NCBI RefSeq assembly: GCF_030499535.1
Contig: NZ_JASTLB010000001.1
Location: 5,828,001 to 5,892,000, forward strand
Direction: 5' to 3'
Origin: Streptomyces sp. TG1A-8
GTDB lineage: Bacteria; Actinomycetota; Actinomycetes; Streptomycetales; Streptomycetaceae
DNA: 64,000 bases
Shown here: positions 27,374-35,734 of the stretch, one piece after another
Layout of the letters: each line of letters begins with the position of its first letter
Position numbering within the stretch: the first letter of the stretch is position 1
Program-made: the position numbers and the translations under genes
Notes under the pieces: model-generated
Database searches by the model: none
Told to the model about the DNA's origin: nothing
Seen by the model: only the letters and a program-made list of their open reading frames with translations

Positions 27374-28915
27374 GTGTCGGAACGGACATCGAGTCCACGG
27401 GCGAGAGCCCGCGGGGGAGAAGCCCCGGTCGTGCTCGACGACGACGCGACCCTGCACGCCATGGGTTATCCGCGGAAACTCACCCGGCGCTTCAAGGCGT
27501 TCGACAACTTCGCGATATCCTTCACCATCATCAATATCCTCTCGGGTATTTTCTCGTCCTTCGGGTACGGAATGAACGCGGGCGGACCGCGTGTTCTCGT
27601 GTTCGGCTGGATCGGTGTCTCGGTGATGGTTCTCTTCATCGGCGCCGCGATGGCGGAGGTCGCGTCCGCCTATCCGACGAGCGGTGCGCTGTATTTCTCC
27701 GCCGGTAAGCTCGCCAAGCGGCACAAGGGCGCCTGGTCGTGGTTCACCGGCTGGCTGAACTTCGTCGGGCAGATCGGCGGCACCGCGGCCACCGGCTACG
27801 CGGCGGCCACCTTCATCCAGGCGTTCATCGCCCTGCAGTGGTCCTCGTACCGGCCCACAGCGCACCAAACCGTCCTGATCACGTTCCTGATCATCGTGCT
27901 GCAGGGGCTCGCCAACACCTTCACCGTCCAGCTCGTCGCCGTGCTGAACCGGATTTCCGTGTGGTGGCTGATCATCGGACTCGTCGTGATCGTGACCACA
28001 CTCACCGTGATGCCCGACCAGCACCAGTCGGCGTCCTTCGTGACGCATTTCGAGAACAACACCGGCTTCACCAACGGACTTTACGGCGGCATGCTCGGTC
28101 TGCTGGTCACCAGCTGGACCTTCACCGGCTTCGACGGCAGCTTCCACATGTCCGAGGAAACGGTCCAGGCGACGGTCAACGCCCCCAAGGGGATCACCCG
28201 CGCCATCGGCTATTCCGCGATCACCGGCCTGATCCTGATACTGGCACTCGTCTACAGCATTAACGACTACGACAAGGTGGCCGGTGCGAGTGCGCCCCCC
28301 GTCCAGATCCTCATCGACGGTCTCGGACTCGGCACCGCCAAGGTGATGCTGCTCATCGTCATCGGGTCGATGCTCTTCTGCGGCCTGGCCAACCTCACCA
28401 GCAACACCCGGCAGATCTTCGCCTTCTCCCGCGACGGCGCCATGCCCGGCTCCCGCTGGTGGCACTCGGTCTCGCTGCGCACCCGGACGCCGGTGAAGGC
28501 GGTCTGGCTCGCGGTGGGCTGCTCGCTCGCCCTGGTGGTGCCCGGCTGGTGGTCGCACACGGCGTTCACCGCCATCGTCAGCGTCAACGTGGTCGGGCTC
28601 TTCCTCGCCTACGCCGTACCGATCTTCCTGCGCCTGCGGCTCGGTGACGGCTTCCGGCCCGGCCCCTGGCACCTGGGCCGCTGGGGCCGGCCGATCGGCT
28701 GGCTCGCGGTGGTCTGGATCCTGCTCAGCAGCGTCCTGTTCATGCTGCCGCAGGCCTCGCCGATCACCGTCGACTCCTTCAACTACGCGCCGATCGCGCT
28801 GGCCGTCGTCCTGCTCGTGGCCACGGTGTGGTGGTTCGCCACCGCCCGCCGCCGCTTCCAGGGCCCGGTCAGCTACGGCCGCCCCGACGAGGTCGCCGCG
28901 ATGGACCTCGTCTGA
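27374..28915 (+). CDS. APC-superfamily amino acid permease (ACT/GabP-like)
   Basis: 513 residues with 12 transmembrane segments of the amino acid/choline transporter type. The first segment reads FDNFAISFTIINILSGIFSSFGYGMNAGGP, and GLLVTSWTFTGFDGSFHMSEE is the TM6 substrate region. The C-terminus is cytoplasmic. Relatives carry GABA, choline, ethanolamine or amino acids, so the exact substrate is open. The GTG at 27374 starts MSERTSSPRARARGGEAP. A strong terminator follows. Confidence 0.87.
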   Translation: MSERTSSPRARARGGEAPVVLDDDATLHAMGYPRKLTRRFKAFDNFAISFTIINILSGIFSSFGYGMNAGGPRVLVFGWIGVSVMVLFIGAAMAEVASAYPTSGALYFSAGKLAKRHKGAWSWFTGWLNFVGQIGGTAATGYAAATFIQAFIALQWSSYRPTAHQTVLITFLIIVLQGLANTFTVQLVAVLNRISVWWLIIGLVVIVTTLTVMPDQHQSASFVTHFENNTGFTNGLYGGMLGLLVTSWTFTGFDGSFHMSEETVQATVNAPKGITRAIGYSAITGLILILALVYSINDYDKVAGASAPPVQILIDGLGLGTAKVMLLIVIGSMLFCGLANLTSNTRQIFAFSRDGAMPGSRWWHSVSLRTRTPVKAVWLAVGCSLALVVPGWWSHTAFTAIVSVNVVGLFLAYAVPIFLRLRLGDGFRPGPWHLGRWGRPIGWLAVVWILLSSVLFMLPQASPITVDSFNYAPIALAVVLLVATVWWFATARRRFQGPVSYGRPDEVAAMDLV

Positions 28916-28928
28916 TCCACACCGACTC

Positions 28929-28966
28929 CGGCCCCGGCGCACGGCACCCCGCCCGCGCCGGGGCCG
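28929..28966 (+). terminator. Hairpin terminator after the permease
   Basis: CGGCCCCGGCGC and GCGCCGGGGCCG form a perfect 12-bp stem around a 14-base loop, 13 bp after the permease stop. Confidence 0.75.
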
Positions 28967-29039
28967 TCGCGCGCCCGGCGGGAACCCGCCAGTGGACGGG
29001 ACCAATGTTCGTGGCGTGGCATGCGCGGAAGTGCTGGCA

Positions 29040-29063
29040 GGGGCATGCCCCCTGATTCATAGT
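29040..29063 (+). promoter_or_regulatory. Promoter with palindrome before the C39-type peptidase
   Basis: GGGGCATGCCCC (29040-29051) is a perfect 12-bp palindrome just upstream of a CATAGT -10-like hexamer (29058-29063). It would sit between the -35 and -10, a typical repressor position. Confidence 0.4.
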
Positions 29064-29122
29064 GGGCCCACGACCGTGCACCGGATCAGCCCGACATCGG
29101 ACACCTGGGGGTAAGCACGCCC

Positions 29123-30490
29123 ATGAGCAGAGCCCGACAGCCCTCCCGCCGAACCGTTCTCGCCGCCGCCGTCGCCGCCGCGGTGGCAGCGGGAACGGCC
29201 CCCGCCGCCGCCGTGCAGGCGCCGGCCGCCGGCACCGACGCCCCCGGCCGGGCCCCGGCCCGCCCCATCGACTACCACGCCTGGACGACGTACCCCGACT
29301 GGCGCAGCGGCACCGCACAGGGCACCCGCGCCGTCTCCGGCCCCCGCCCCGCCGTCGTGATCGGCACCCCCGCGGGCCGCACCGACTACACCGATCCGCA
29401 CACCGGCACCACCGCCACCTGGGAGTACGCCACCTGGACCTCCCCGGTGCACCGGCTCACCGTGCCCGCCACCGAGGTCGTCGCCTCCTGGAACGCGCAC
29501 ACCCCCGAGGGCACCTGGCTCCAGGTCGAGCTGCGCGGCACGTACACCGACGGCACCGACACCCCGTGGTACGTGATGGGCCGCTGGGCGGCCGGCGACC
29601 AGGACATCAAGCGGACCTCGGTCGACGGCCAGAGCGACGGCAGGAGCACCATCTGGACCGACACCTTCGCCATCGACGACGCGGGCACCGGCCTGCGCCT
29701 GGCCTCCTACCGGCTGCGCCTCACCCTCCACCGCCGCCCGGCCACCCGCCTCACCCCGGTCGTCCACCGGCTCGGCGCCATGGGCTCCGACGTCCCCGAC
29801 CGCTTCACCGTCCCGGCCTCCACGCCCGGCCTGGCCCAGGAACTCGCCGTCCCGCGCTACTCGCAGGAGATCCACAAGGGCCAGTACCCGCAGTACGACA
29901 ACGGCGGCGAGGCCTGGTGCAGCCCCACCTCCTCGCAGATGATCATCGAGTACTGGGGCCGCCGCCCCACCCCGGCCCAGCTGTCCTGGGTGGACCCCGC
30001 CTACGCCGACCCGCAGGTGGACCACGCGGCCCGCTTCACCTACGACCACCAATACCGGGGCTGCGGCAACTGGCCGTTCAACGCCGCCTACGCGGCCACG
30101 TACCCGGACCTGCAGAGTGTGGTCACCCGGCTCGCCTCGCTCACCGACCTGGAGACCCTCGTCGCGGCCGGCATCCCGGCCATAACGTCCCAGTCGTTCC
30201 TGAGGACCGAACTGACCGGCGCCGGGTACGGCACCTCCGGCCACCTGATGACCGTGATCGGCTTCACGGCGGACGGCGACGTCATCGCCAACGACCCGGC
30301 CTCGCCCAGCGACGACGAGGTGCGCCGCGTGTACGTGCGGCGCGAGTTCGAGAACATCTGGCTGCGCACCAAGCGGTACAACGCCTCCGGCGCCGTGGCC
30401 TCCGGTACGGGCGGCGTCTGCTACCTGTACTTCCCGGCGCAGCCGGACCCGCGCCAGCGCAAGGCACTGGCCGCGGTGGGCGTGCGCTGA
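29123..30490 (+). CDS. Tat-exported C39-like cysteine peptidase family protein
   Basis: 455 residues. A twin-arginine signal (SRRTVLAAAVAAAVAAGTAPAAA) predicts export through Tat. A beta-rich N-terminal domain (about 50-240; HAWTTYPDWRSGT) precedes a papain-like peptidase_C39_2 domain. That domain contains the candidate catalytic C266 (EAWCSPTSSQM), H374 (GTSGHLMTVIG) and an Asn/Asp at about 390 (VIANDPAS). Secreted protease or transpeptidase of unknown substrate. It is monocistronic, with its own promoter 60 bp upstream. Confidence 0.83.
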   Translation: MSRARQPSRRTVLAAAVAAAVAAGTAPAAAVQAPAAGTDAPGRAPARPIDYHAWTTYPDWRSGTAQGTRAVSGPRPAVVIGTPAGRTDYTDPHTGTTATWEYATWTSPVHRLTVPATEVVASWNAHTPEGTWLQVELRGTYTDGTDTPWYVMGRWAAGDQDIKRTSVDGQSDGRSTIWTDTFAIDDAGTGLRLASYRLRLTLHRRPATRLTPVVHRLGAMGSDVPDRFTVPASTPGLAQELAVPRYSQEIHKGQYPQYDNGGEAWCSPTSSQMIIEYWGRRPTPAQLSWVDPAYADPQVDHAARFTYDHQYRGCGNWPFNAAYAATYPDLQSVVTRLASLTDLETLVAAGIPAITSQSFLRTELTGAGYGTSGHLMTVIGFTADGDVIANDPASPSDDEVRRVYVRREFENIWLRTKRYNASGAVASGTGGVCYLYFPAQPDPRQRKALAAVGVR

Positions 30491-30591
30491 CCGTGTGAGC
30501 AACGTCTCGGCCGCACACGCCGTCGCGGGTGGCAAGGTGGACAAATGGGTGGGGGGCCCGCTCCGTACGTCCTACCTCTGCGAGAAGAACC

Positions 30592-30732
30592 ATGACCGCA
30601 CACCCGGCCACCGCCACCCGCGTCCGCACCGGCGGCCCCCAGGAAGAGGGCCCCCGGATCCTCGAACACGTCACGGGCTGGCTGCTCGTCGTGGTGATCG
30701 CGATGTTCGTGACCCAGCTCGGCCTGCTCTGA
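30592..30732 (+). CDS. Small single-pass membrane protein
   Basis: 46 residues: a charged N-terminus (MTAHPATATRVRTGGPQEEGPRILEH) and one transmembrane helix at the C-terminus (WLLVVVIAMFVTQLGLL). GCGAGAAG lies upstream of the ATG. Small proteins like this are common and conserved in Streptomyces, but no function is known. Confidence 0.55.
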   Translation: MTAHPATATRVRTGGPQEEGPRILEHVTGWLLVVVIAMFVTQLGLL

Positions 30733-31037
30733 CCCGGCGCCCTCCCCACCGGGCGGCGCCGGTCTGCCGCCCGCGCGCGGCCGTCGCACCGCACCCCTCC
30801 CGCCCGGCCCCGCCGCGCCCCGTGACGCCGGCGTGCGGCGCCCCGGCCGGATTCTTCGAGTGAGCGGTCGTTAACTGGTGACGGGAGGTCGCCGATCGGG
30901 CATACTCACCGCACAGCGGCTGGTCAGCAGCTCCCGAGACCCGGGAGCGGGCGCCTCGGCCGACCGCAAGGACCAGGCGGAACCGCCCCCACCCACGGGC
31001 CTGCCGCCGGTGCCCGACCAGGGAGGAGACCGACGCC
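30733..31037 (+). promoter_or_regulatory. Regulatory gap with TetR-type operator before acyl-CoA dehydrogenase
   Basis: No gene is supported in this 305-bp gap. AGTGAGCGGTCGTTAACT (30859-30876) shares the core TGAGCGGTCG with the site at 12059-12074 before the thioesterase gene. The rest is GC-rich sequence plus an RBS GGGAGGAG before the ATG at 31038. Confidence 0.45.
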
Positions 31038-32210
31038 ATGTCCGACCGCGACCCGCAGCCGGTGGAGCGTCAGCTGCCCACGGAAGAGGCGAGGGACCTC
31101 CTCGCACTCGTCCGGGACATCGCACAGCGCGAGATCGCGCCGAAGGCGGCCGAGGAGGAGGACGCCGGGCGCTTCCCGCGCGAGGTGTTCACCCTGCTCT
31201 CACGGTCCGGCCTGCTGGGCCTGCCGTACGACTCCGAGCACGGCGGCGGCGACCAGCCCTACGAGGTCTACCTCCAGGTCCTGGAGGAGCTGGCCGCGGC
31301 CCGCCTCACCGTCGGCCTGGGCGTCAGCGTGCACACGCTCGCCTCCTACGCGCTCGCCGCCCACGGCACCAAGGAGCAGCAGGTCGAGCACCTGCCCGCC
31401 GTGCTCGGCGGCGGCCTGCTGGGGGCCTACTGCCTGTCCGAGCCCTCCTCCGGCTCGGACGCGGCCTCCCTGCGCACCAAGGCCGTCCGCGACGGCGACG
31501 ACTGGGTCATCACCGGGACCAAGGCCTGGACCACGCACGGCGGCGTCGCCGACTTCTACACCGTGATGGCCCGCACCGGCGAGGACGGGCCGCGCGGCAT
31601 CACCGCCTTCCTCGTGCCCGGCGACGCCGAGGGCCTCAGCGGCGCGGCGCCGGAGAGGAAGATGGGCCTGAAGGGCAGCCCGACCGCCCAGGTGCACTTC
31701 GACGGCGTCCGGGTCCCCGACGGCCGGCGCATCGGCGAGGAGGGCCAGGGCTTCGCCATCGCCCTGTCGGCCCTGGACTCCGGGCGGCTCGGCATCGCGG
31801 CCTGCGCGATCGGCGTGGCCCAGGCGGCACTGGACGAGGCGGTCGCCTACGCCACCCGGCGCCGGCAGTTCGGCCGGCCCGTCGCCGACTTCCAGGGCCT
31901 GCGCTTCATGATCGCCGACATGGCGACCCAGATCGAGGCCGGCCGGGCGCTCTACCTGGCGGCGGCGCGGCTGCGCGACGCGGGCAGGCCGTTCGCCAAG
32001 CAGGCCGCCATGGCCAAGCTGCACTGCACCGACGCGGCCATGAGGGTCACCACGGACGCCGTGCAGATTCTCGGCGGCTACGGCTACACCGCCGACTTCC
32101 CGGCCGAGCGCTACATGCGCGAGGCCAAGGTGCTGCAGATCGTCGAGGGCACGAACCAGATCCAGCGGATGGTCATAGCCCGTCACGTGGCGGGGCCGGA
32201 GGGCCGCTGA
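31038..32210 (+). CDS. Acyl-CoA dehydrogenase
   Basis: FAD-dependent alpha,beta-dehydrogenation of acyl-CoA. 390 residues with the canonical three domains. CLSEPSSGSDAASLRTKA is the flavin/substrate loop, MGLKGSPTAQVHFDGVRVP is in the beta domain, and the catalytic Glu lies in KVLQIVEGTNQIQRM near the C-terminus. That is the short-chain type position, so a short- or branched-chain substrate is likely. GGAGG lies before the ATG at 31038. An operator-like palindrome upstream suggests repression relieved by acyl-CoA. Confidence 0.92.
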   Translation: MSDRDPQPVERQLPTEEARDLLALVRDIAQREIAPKAAEEEDAGRFPREVFTLLSRSGLLGLPYDSEHGGGDQPYEVYLQVLEELAAARLTVGLGVSVHTLASYALAAHGTKEQQVEHLPAVLGGGLLGAYCLSEPSSGSDAASLRTKAVRDGDDWVITGTKAWTTHGGVADFYTVMARTGEDGPRGITAFLVPGDAEGLSGAAPERKMGLKGSPTAQVHFDGVRVPDGRRIGEEGQGFAIALSALDSGRLGIAACAIGVAQAALDEAVAYATRRRQFGRPVADFQGLRFMIADMATQIEAGRALYLAAARLRDAGRPFAKQAAMAKLHCTDAAMRVTTDAVQILGGYGYTADFPAERYMREAKVLQIVEGTNQIQRMVIARHVAGPEGR

Positions 32211-32409
32211 ACCGCTCCCGGAGGGCCGGCGGGGCCGCCGGCCCGGCCCGTTCCGGGTCGTGGCGGCCCGGCAGGGTGCGGCCCCGGTCGGCCCACACCC
32301 GTACGAGCTGGCGGTAGATGGGCGGGTCCTGCGGCGGCGCGGCCGATCCCGCGGGGCGGGTGACGAAGGTGAGGCGCCGGCCCCCGGCGGCCGGTGGCAT
32401 GGGAGTCAT
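32173..32409 (-). CDS. Small hypothetical protein, overlapping the acyl-CoA dehydrogenase 3' end
   Basis: 78 residues, Pro/Arg-rich but with a non-random core (PPIYRQLVRVWADRGRTLPGRHDPE) that resembles a conserved small Streptomyces protein pattern. It overlaps the converging dehydrogenase gene by 38 bases. No domain was recognised and its RBS is weak, so it could be spurious. It would occupy part of the otherwise empty 32211-32644 gap. Confidence 0.4.
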   Translation of the reverse strand: MTPMPPAAGGRRLTFVTRPAGSAAPPQDPPIYRQLVRVWADRGRTLPGRHDPERAGPAAPPALRERFSGPPAPPRDGL

Positions 32410-32644
32410 GCCCGGCCAACGGGCCGCCGACCGGACAGGTCACCACCCGGCGCAATCGCGCGTGAGTCCAGCGGGACTCCCGTGTGGGTGCGCGGACGTC
32501 CGGCGTGTCCCGGCCGGCGGCGTCCGCGGCCTGCTCGGTCCGCCGTCCGCCCCGGTCGGGACGCACCGGAACCGCACCACGGCGGTGTACGCGCCGTGGT
32601 GCGGGGAGGCACGGGGGATCGGGTCCGGCCGGTCCGGAAGGGAC

Positions 32645-33088
32645 TCAGGCGGCCCGGCGCAGGTCCGGCATGCGCATCGGGCGCGAGCCCGGGCCGCCGA
32701 CGTGCGAGAAGGGCTGTGTCCGCCAGTCCAGGCCCTGGGGGAGCGTCAGGAGCAGGGCGGTGTCCTGTTCCTGGGGGGCGGCGGACTCGTCCGCGGGGCG
32801 GGCGTCGGCCGCCGCACGGCCCGTGCCCGCACAGACCGTGAGCCCGAACGGGTTCCACGGCGAGGCGCACAGCGCGTGCTCCGGCAGGACCTCCTCGTCC
32901 GCCAGCAGCGCGATGGGCTGCGCGCAGTCCGGGCAGATCACCCGGTACATCTCGAAGGTGTCGTAGGTGTCGTAGGCGTTCAGGTCCTCGGCGTCGAAGT
33001 CGTCCGGTTCGACGCCCTCCGGCTCGGGCTCGACGACCGGCTGCTGCCTCTTGGACACGGAACGACCAGGGCGCTTGACACTCTGCAT
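32645..33088 (-). CDS. Hypothetical acidic protein with CxxC motif
   Basis: 147 residues. The basic N-terminus (MQSVKRPGRSVSKRQQP) is followed by a very acidic stretch (residues 20-40) and the core EMYRVICPDCAQPIALLADEEVLPEHALCAS. A CPDC pair plus HxxC could bind zinc. No known family was recognised. It is divergent from the Lrp gene across a 306-bp gap, which contains a Crp-like site. Confidence 0.6.
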   Translation of the reverse strand: MQSVKRPGRSVSKRQQPVVEPEPEGVEPDDFDAEDLNAYDTYDTFEMYRVICPDCAQPIALLADEEVLPEHALCASPWNPFGLTVCAGTGRAAADARPADESAAPQEQDTALLLTLPQGLDWRTQPFSHVGGPGSRPMRMPDLRRAA

Positions 33089-33203
33089 GGGATTCTCCCC
33101 CTAAGGCTGGGCCGTGAAGGCGCTGCGGCCTCGACCACAGCAAGCACTTCCCGTCCGGTCCCGGCGGTAATCACGGGGACATCACGGGAGCACGCCCAGT
33201 GAC

Positions 33204-33222
33204 TGTGGTGTTCGTCACACCA
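33204..33222. promoter_or_regulatory. Crp-like palindrome
   Basis: TGTGG-N6-TCACA (33204-33219) matches 9 of 10 positions of the actinobacterial Crp consensus TGTGA-N6-TCACA. It also contains the perfect repeat TGGTGT-N5-ACACCA (33206-33222). It sits between two divergent genes. The remainder of 33089-33394 shows no gene. Confidence 0.4.
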
Positions 33223-33380
33223 GATGGCCGGGTGTCCGGTACGCGGCCCTTTGCCCCTCCCGGCCGTCGCCCCCCGCGTCCCCCTGCGAACCCCCGGGCG
33301 GCGTCCCGTCCGCTCCCGGACACATCACGAACCGGGTATGACCTGCGCTGCCGAGGTATCCGAGGGGATCGGGCACACGG

Positions 33381-33386
33381 TAGGTT
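33381..33386 (+). promoter_or_regulatory. Leaderless-type -10 box for the second Lrp gene
   Basis: TAGGTT ends 8 bp before the ATG at 33395. Transcription would begin at or next to the start codon, giving a leaderless mRNA. Confidence 0.45.
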
Positions 33387-33394
33387 CTGGCGCC

Positions 33395-33835
33395 ATGGAG
33401 GAGCTGGACCGTCAAATCGTGCAGCTGCTCGTCAAGGACGGGCGGATGAGCTACACAGACCTGGGCAAGGCCACGGGCCTGTCCACGTCGGCCGTGCACC
33501 AGCGGGTGCGCCGGCTCGAACAGCGTGGCGTCATCCGCGGGTACGCCGCGGTCGTCGACCCCGAGGCCGTGGGACTGCCGCTGACCGCGTTCATCTCGGT
33601 GAAGCCGTTCGACCCCAGCGCCCCCGACGACATCGCCGACCGCCTCGCCGACGTCCCCGAGATCGAGGCCTGCCACAGCGTCGCCGGCGACGAGAACTAC
33701 ATCCTCAAGGTGCGCGTGGCCACCCCGCACGAGCTGGAGGAACTGCTCGCCCGGCTGCGCTCCCTGGCCGGGGTCTCCACCCGCACCACGGTCGTGCTGT
33801 CGACCCCGTACGAGGCGCGCCCCCCGAAGATCTGA
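33395..33835 (+). CDS. Lrp/AsnC-family transcriptional regulator
   Basis: 146 residues with an N-terminal helix-turn-helix (RQIVQLLVKDGRMSYTDLGKATGLSTSAVHQRVRRL) and an AsnC-type effector domain ending in TTVVLSTPYEARPPKI. The ATG at 33395 follows a -10 box directly, so the mRNA is probably leaderless. The amidohydrolase gene follows 51 bp downstream on the same strand and may be a target. It differs clearly from the Lrp at 6.3 kb. Confidence 0.88.
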   Translation: MEELDRQIVQLLVKDGRMSYTDLGKATGLSTSAVHQRVRRLEQRGVIRGYAAVVDPEAVGLPLTAFISVKPFDPSAPDDIADRLADVPEIEACHSVAGDENYILKVRVATPHELEELLARLRSLAGVSTRTTVVLSTPYEARPPKI

Positions 33836-33886
33836 CCGGTCCGCCCCGGTGCCCGGTCCACCCCGCCGGCGCGAGAGACTGTCGGC

Positions 33887-35491
33887 ATGAGTGAGCAGTC
33901 CGCCGCCCCCCAGACCGTCCTGCTGCGCCGCGGCGAGGTCCACAGTCCCGCCGACCCCTTCGCCACGGCGATGGTGGTGGAGCGCGGCCAGGTCGCCTGG
34001 GTCGGCTCCGAGGGCGCCGCCGACGCCTTCGCCGACGGGGTGGACGAGGTGATCGACCTCGACGGCGCCCTGGTCACCCCGGCCTTCACCGACGCCCACG
34101 TGCACACCACCGCCACCGGCCTCGCCCTGAGCGGCCTCGACCTGTCCGGCGCCCCCTCCCTGGAGGCGGCCCTGGCCCTCGTCCGCGACTTCGCCGCCGC
34201 CCGCCCGGACGACCGCGTCCTGCTGGGCCACGGCTGGGACGCCGCCCGCTGGCCCGGCGGACGCCCCCCGACGCGCCCGGAACTCGACGCGGCCACCGGC
34301 GGACGCCCGCTGTACCTGTCCCGCATCGACGTCCACTCGGCGGTCGTCACCACCGCCCTGCTCGACCTGGTGCCCGGGCAGCCGGCCCGCGCGGACGCGC
34401 CGCTCACCGGTGACGACCACCACCGTGCGCGGGAGGCGGCGTTCGCCGCCGTCACCCCCGCCCAGCGTGCCGAGGCCCAGCGCACCGCCCTCGCCCACGC
34501 CGCCTCCCTCGGCATCGGCACCGTCCACGAGTGCGGCGGCCCGCAGATCTCCTCCGAGGACGACTTCACCGGCCTGCTGGCGCTGGCCGCCGGGCTGCCC
34601 GGTCCCCGTGTGGTCGGCTACTGGGCCGAGCAGAGCGTCGACCGGGCGCGGGAGCTGGGCGCCCTGGGCGCCGCCGGTGACCTCTTCGTGGACGGCGCCC
34701 TCGGCTCGCACACCGCCTGCCTGCACCTGCCGTACGCCGACGCCGGCCACACCGGCACCGCCTACCTGGACGCCGTCGCCGTCGCCGCCCACGTCGTCGC
34801 CTGCACCGAGGCCGGCCTCCAGGCGGGCTTCCACGCCATCGGTGACGCCGCCGTGAGCGCCGTCGTGGAAGGCGTGCGCGCCGCCGCGGAGAAGGCCGGC
34901 CTCGCCCGGATCCGGGCCGCCCGCCACCGGGTGGAACACGCCGAGATGCTCACCCCGGAGACCGTCGCCGCGTTCGCCGAACTGGGCCTGATCGCCTCCG
35001 TCCAGCCCGCCTTCGACGCGCTGTGGGGCGGCGCGGACGGCATGTACGCCCAGCGGCTGGGCGCGGAGCGGGCCCGCGGCCTGAACCCCTTCGCCGCGCT
35101 GCTGCGGGCCGGCGTGCCCCTGGCGTTCGGCTCCGACAGCCCCGTCACCCCCCTCGACCCGTGGGGCACGGTCCGGGCCGCCGCCTTCCACCGCACGCCC
35201 GAGCACCGCGTGTCGGTCCGTGCCGCCTTCACCGCGCACACCCGCGGCGGCTGGCGGGCCGTCGGCCGCGACGACGCGGGCGTCCTGGTGCCCGGCGCGC
35301 CCGCCGACTACGCCGTGTGGCGCACCGACGAACTGGTCGTCCAGGCCCCCGACGACCGGGTCGCCCGCTGGTCGACCGACCCGCGCTCCGGCACTCCCGG
35401 CCTGCCCGACCTCACGCCGGGCCGTGACCTGCCGGTCTGCCTGCGCACCGTGGTCGGCGGACGGACGGTGTTCGCACGGCCGGGCGAGTGA
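33887..35491 (+). CDS. YtcJ-like metal-dependent amidohydrolase (amidohydro_3)
   Basis: 534 residues. The TIM barrel metal-site signatures are present: FTDAHVHTTATG (two His) near residue 75, GFHAIGDAA in the middle, RVEHAEMLTP, and the C-terminal FGSDSPVTPLDPW containing the catalytic Asp. The family hydrolyses amide or imide bonds of unknown natural substrates. It lies 51 bp behind the Lrp regulator, which suggests an amino-acid-derived substrate. Cytoplasmic, no signal peptide. Confidence 0.87.
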   Translation: MSEQSAAPQTVLLRRGEVHSPADPFATAMVVERGQVAWVGSEGAADAFADGVDEVIDLDGALVTPAFTDAHVHTTATGLALSGLDLSGAPSLEAALALVRDFAAARPDDRVLLGHGWDAARWPGGRPPTRPELDAATGGRPLYLSRIDVHSAVVTTALLDLVPGQPARADAPLTGDDHHRAREAAFAAVTPAQRAEAQRTALAHAASLGIGTVHECGGPQISSEDDFTGLLALAAGLPGPRVVGYWAEQSVDRARELGALGAAGDLFVDGALGSHTACLHLPYADAGHTGTAYLDAVAVAAHVVACTEAGLQAGFHAIGDAAVSAVVEGVRAAAEKAGLARIRAARHRVEHAEMLTPETVAAFAELGLIASVQPAFDALWGGADGMYAQRLGAERARGLNPFAALLRAGVPLAFGSDSPVTPLDPWGTVRAAAFHRTPEHRVSVRAAFTAHTRGGWRAVGRDDAGVLVPGAPADYAVWRTDELVVQAPDDRVARWSTDPRSGTPGLPDLTPGRDLPVCLRTVVGGRTVFARPGE

Positions 35492-35510
35492 CCCGCGGGG
35501 GCGGGCCGGG

Positions 35511-35544
35511 CGGACAACGGCTCCCGGCGGACAACGGCTCCCGG
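35511..35544 (+). repeat. Tandem duplication of a 17-bp unit
   Basis: CGGACAACGGCTCCCGG occurs twice head-to-tail (35511-35527 and 35528-35544) just after the amidohydrolase stop. Likely a replication slippage product. Confidence 0.8.
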
Positions 35545-35734
35545 CCGGCCCGAAGGGTGCCGGGCCCCCGTCCGCCGCGGCCCGCGGGGGTCCGGCCGTG
35601 CGGGCCGCGGGTGCCGAACGGCGCGTTCTCGCCCCACTCGTGCCGAATCGACACCACGGCGGGCCCGCGCCGTCACGTCACCGCAGGCCGCGGCCACTAT
35701 GGTGGACGCCTGTGTACGACATGAAGGGGCAGCA

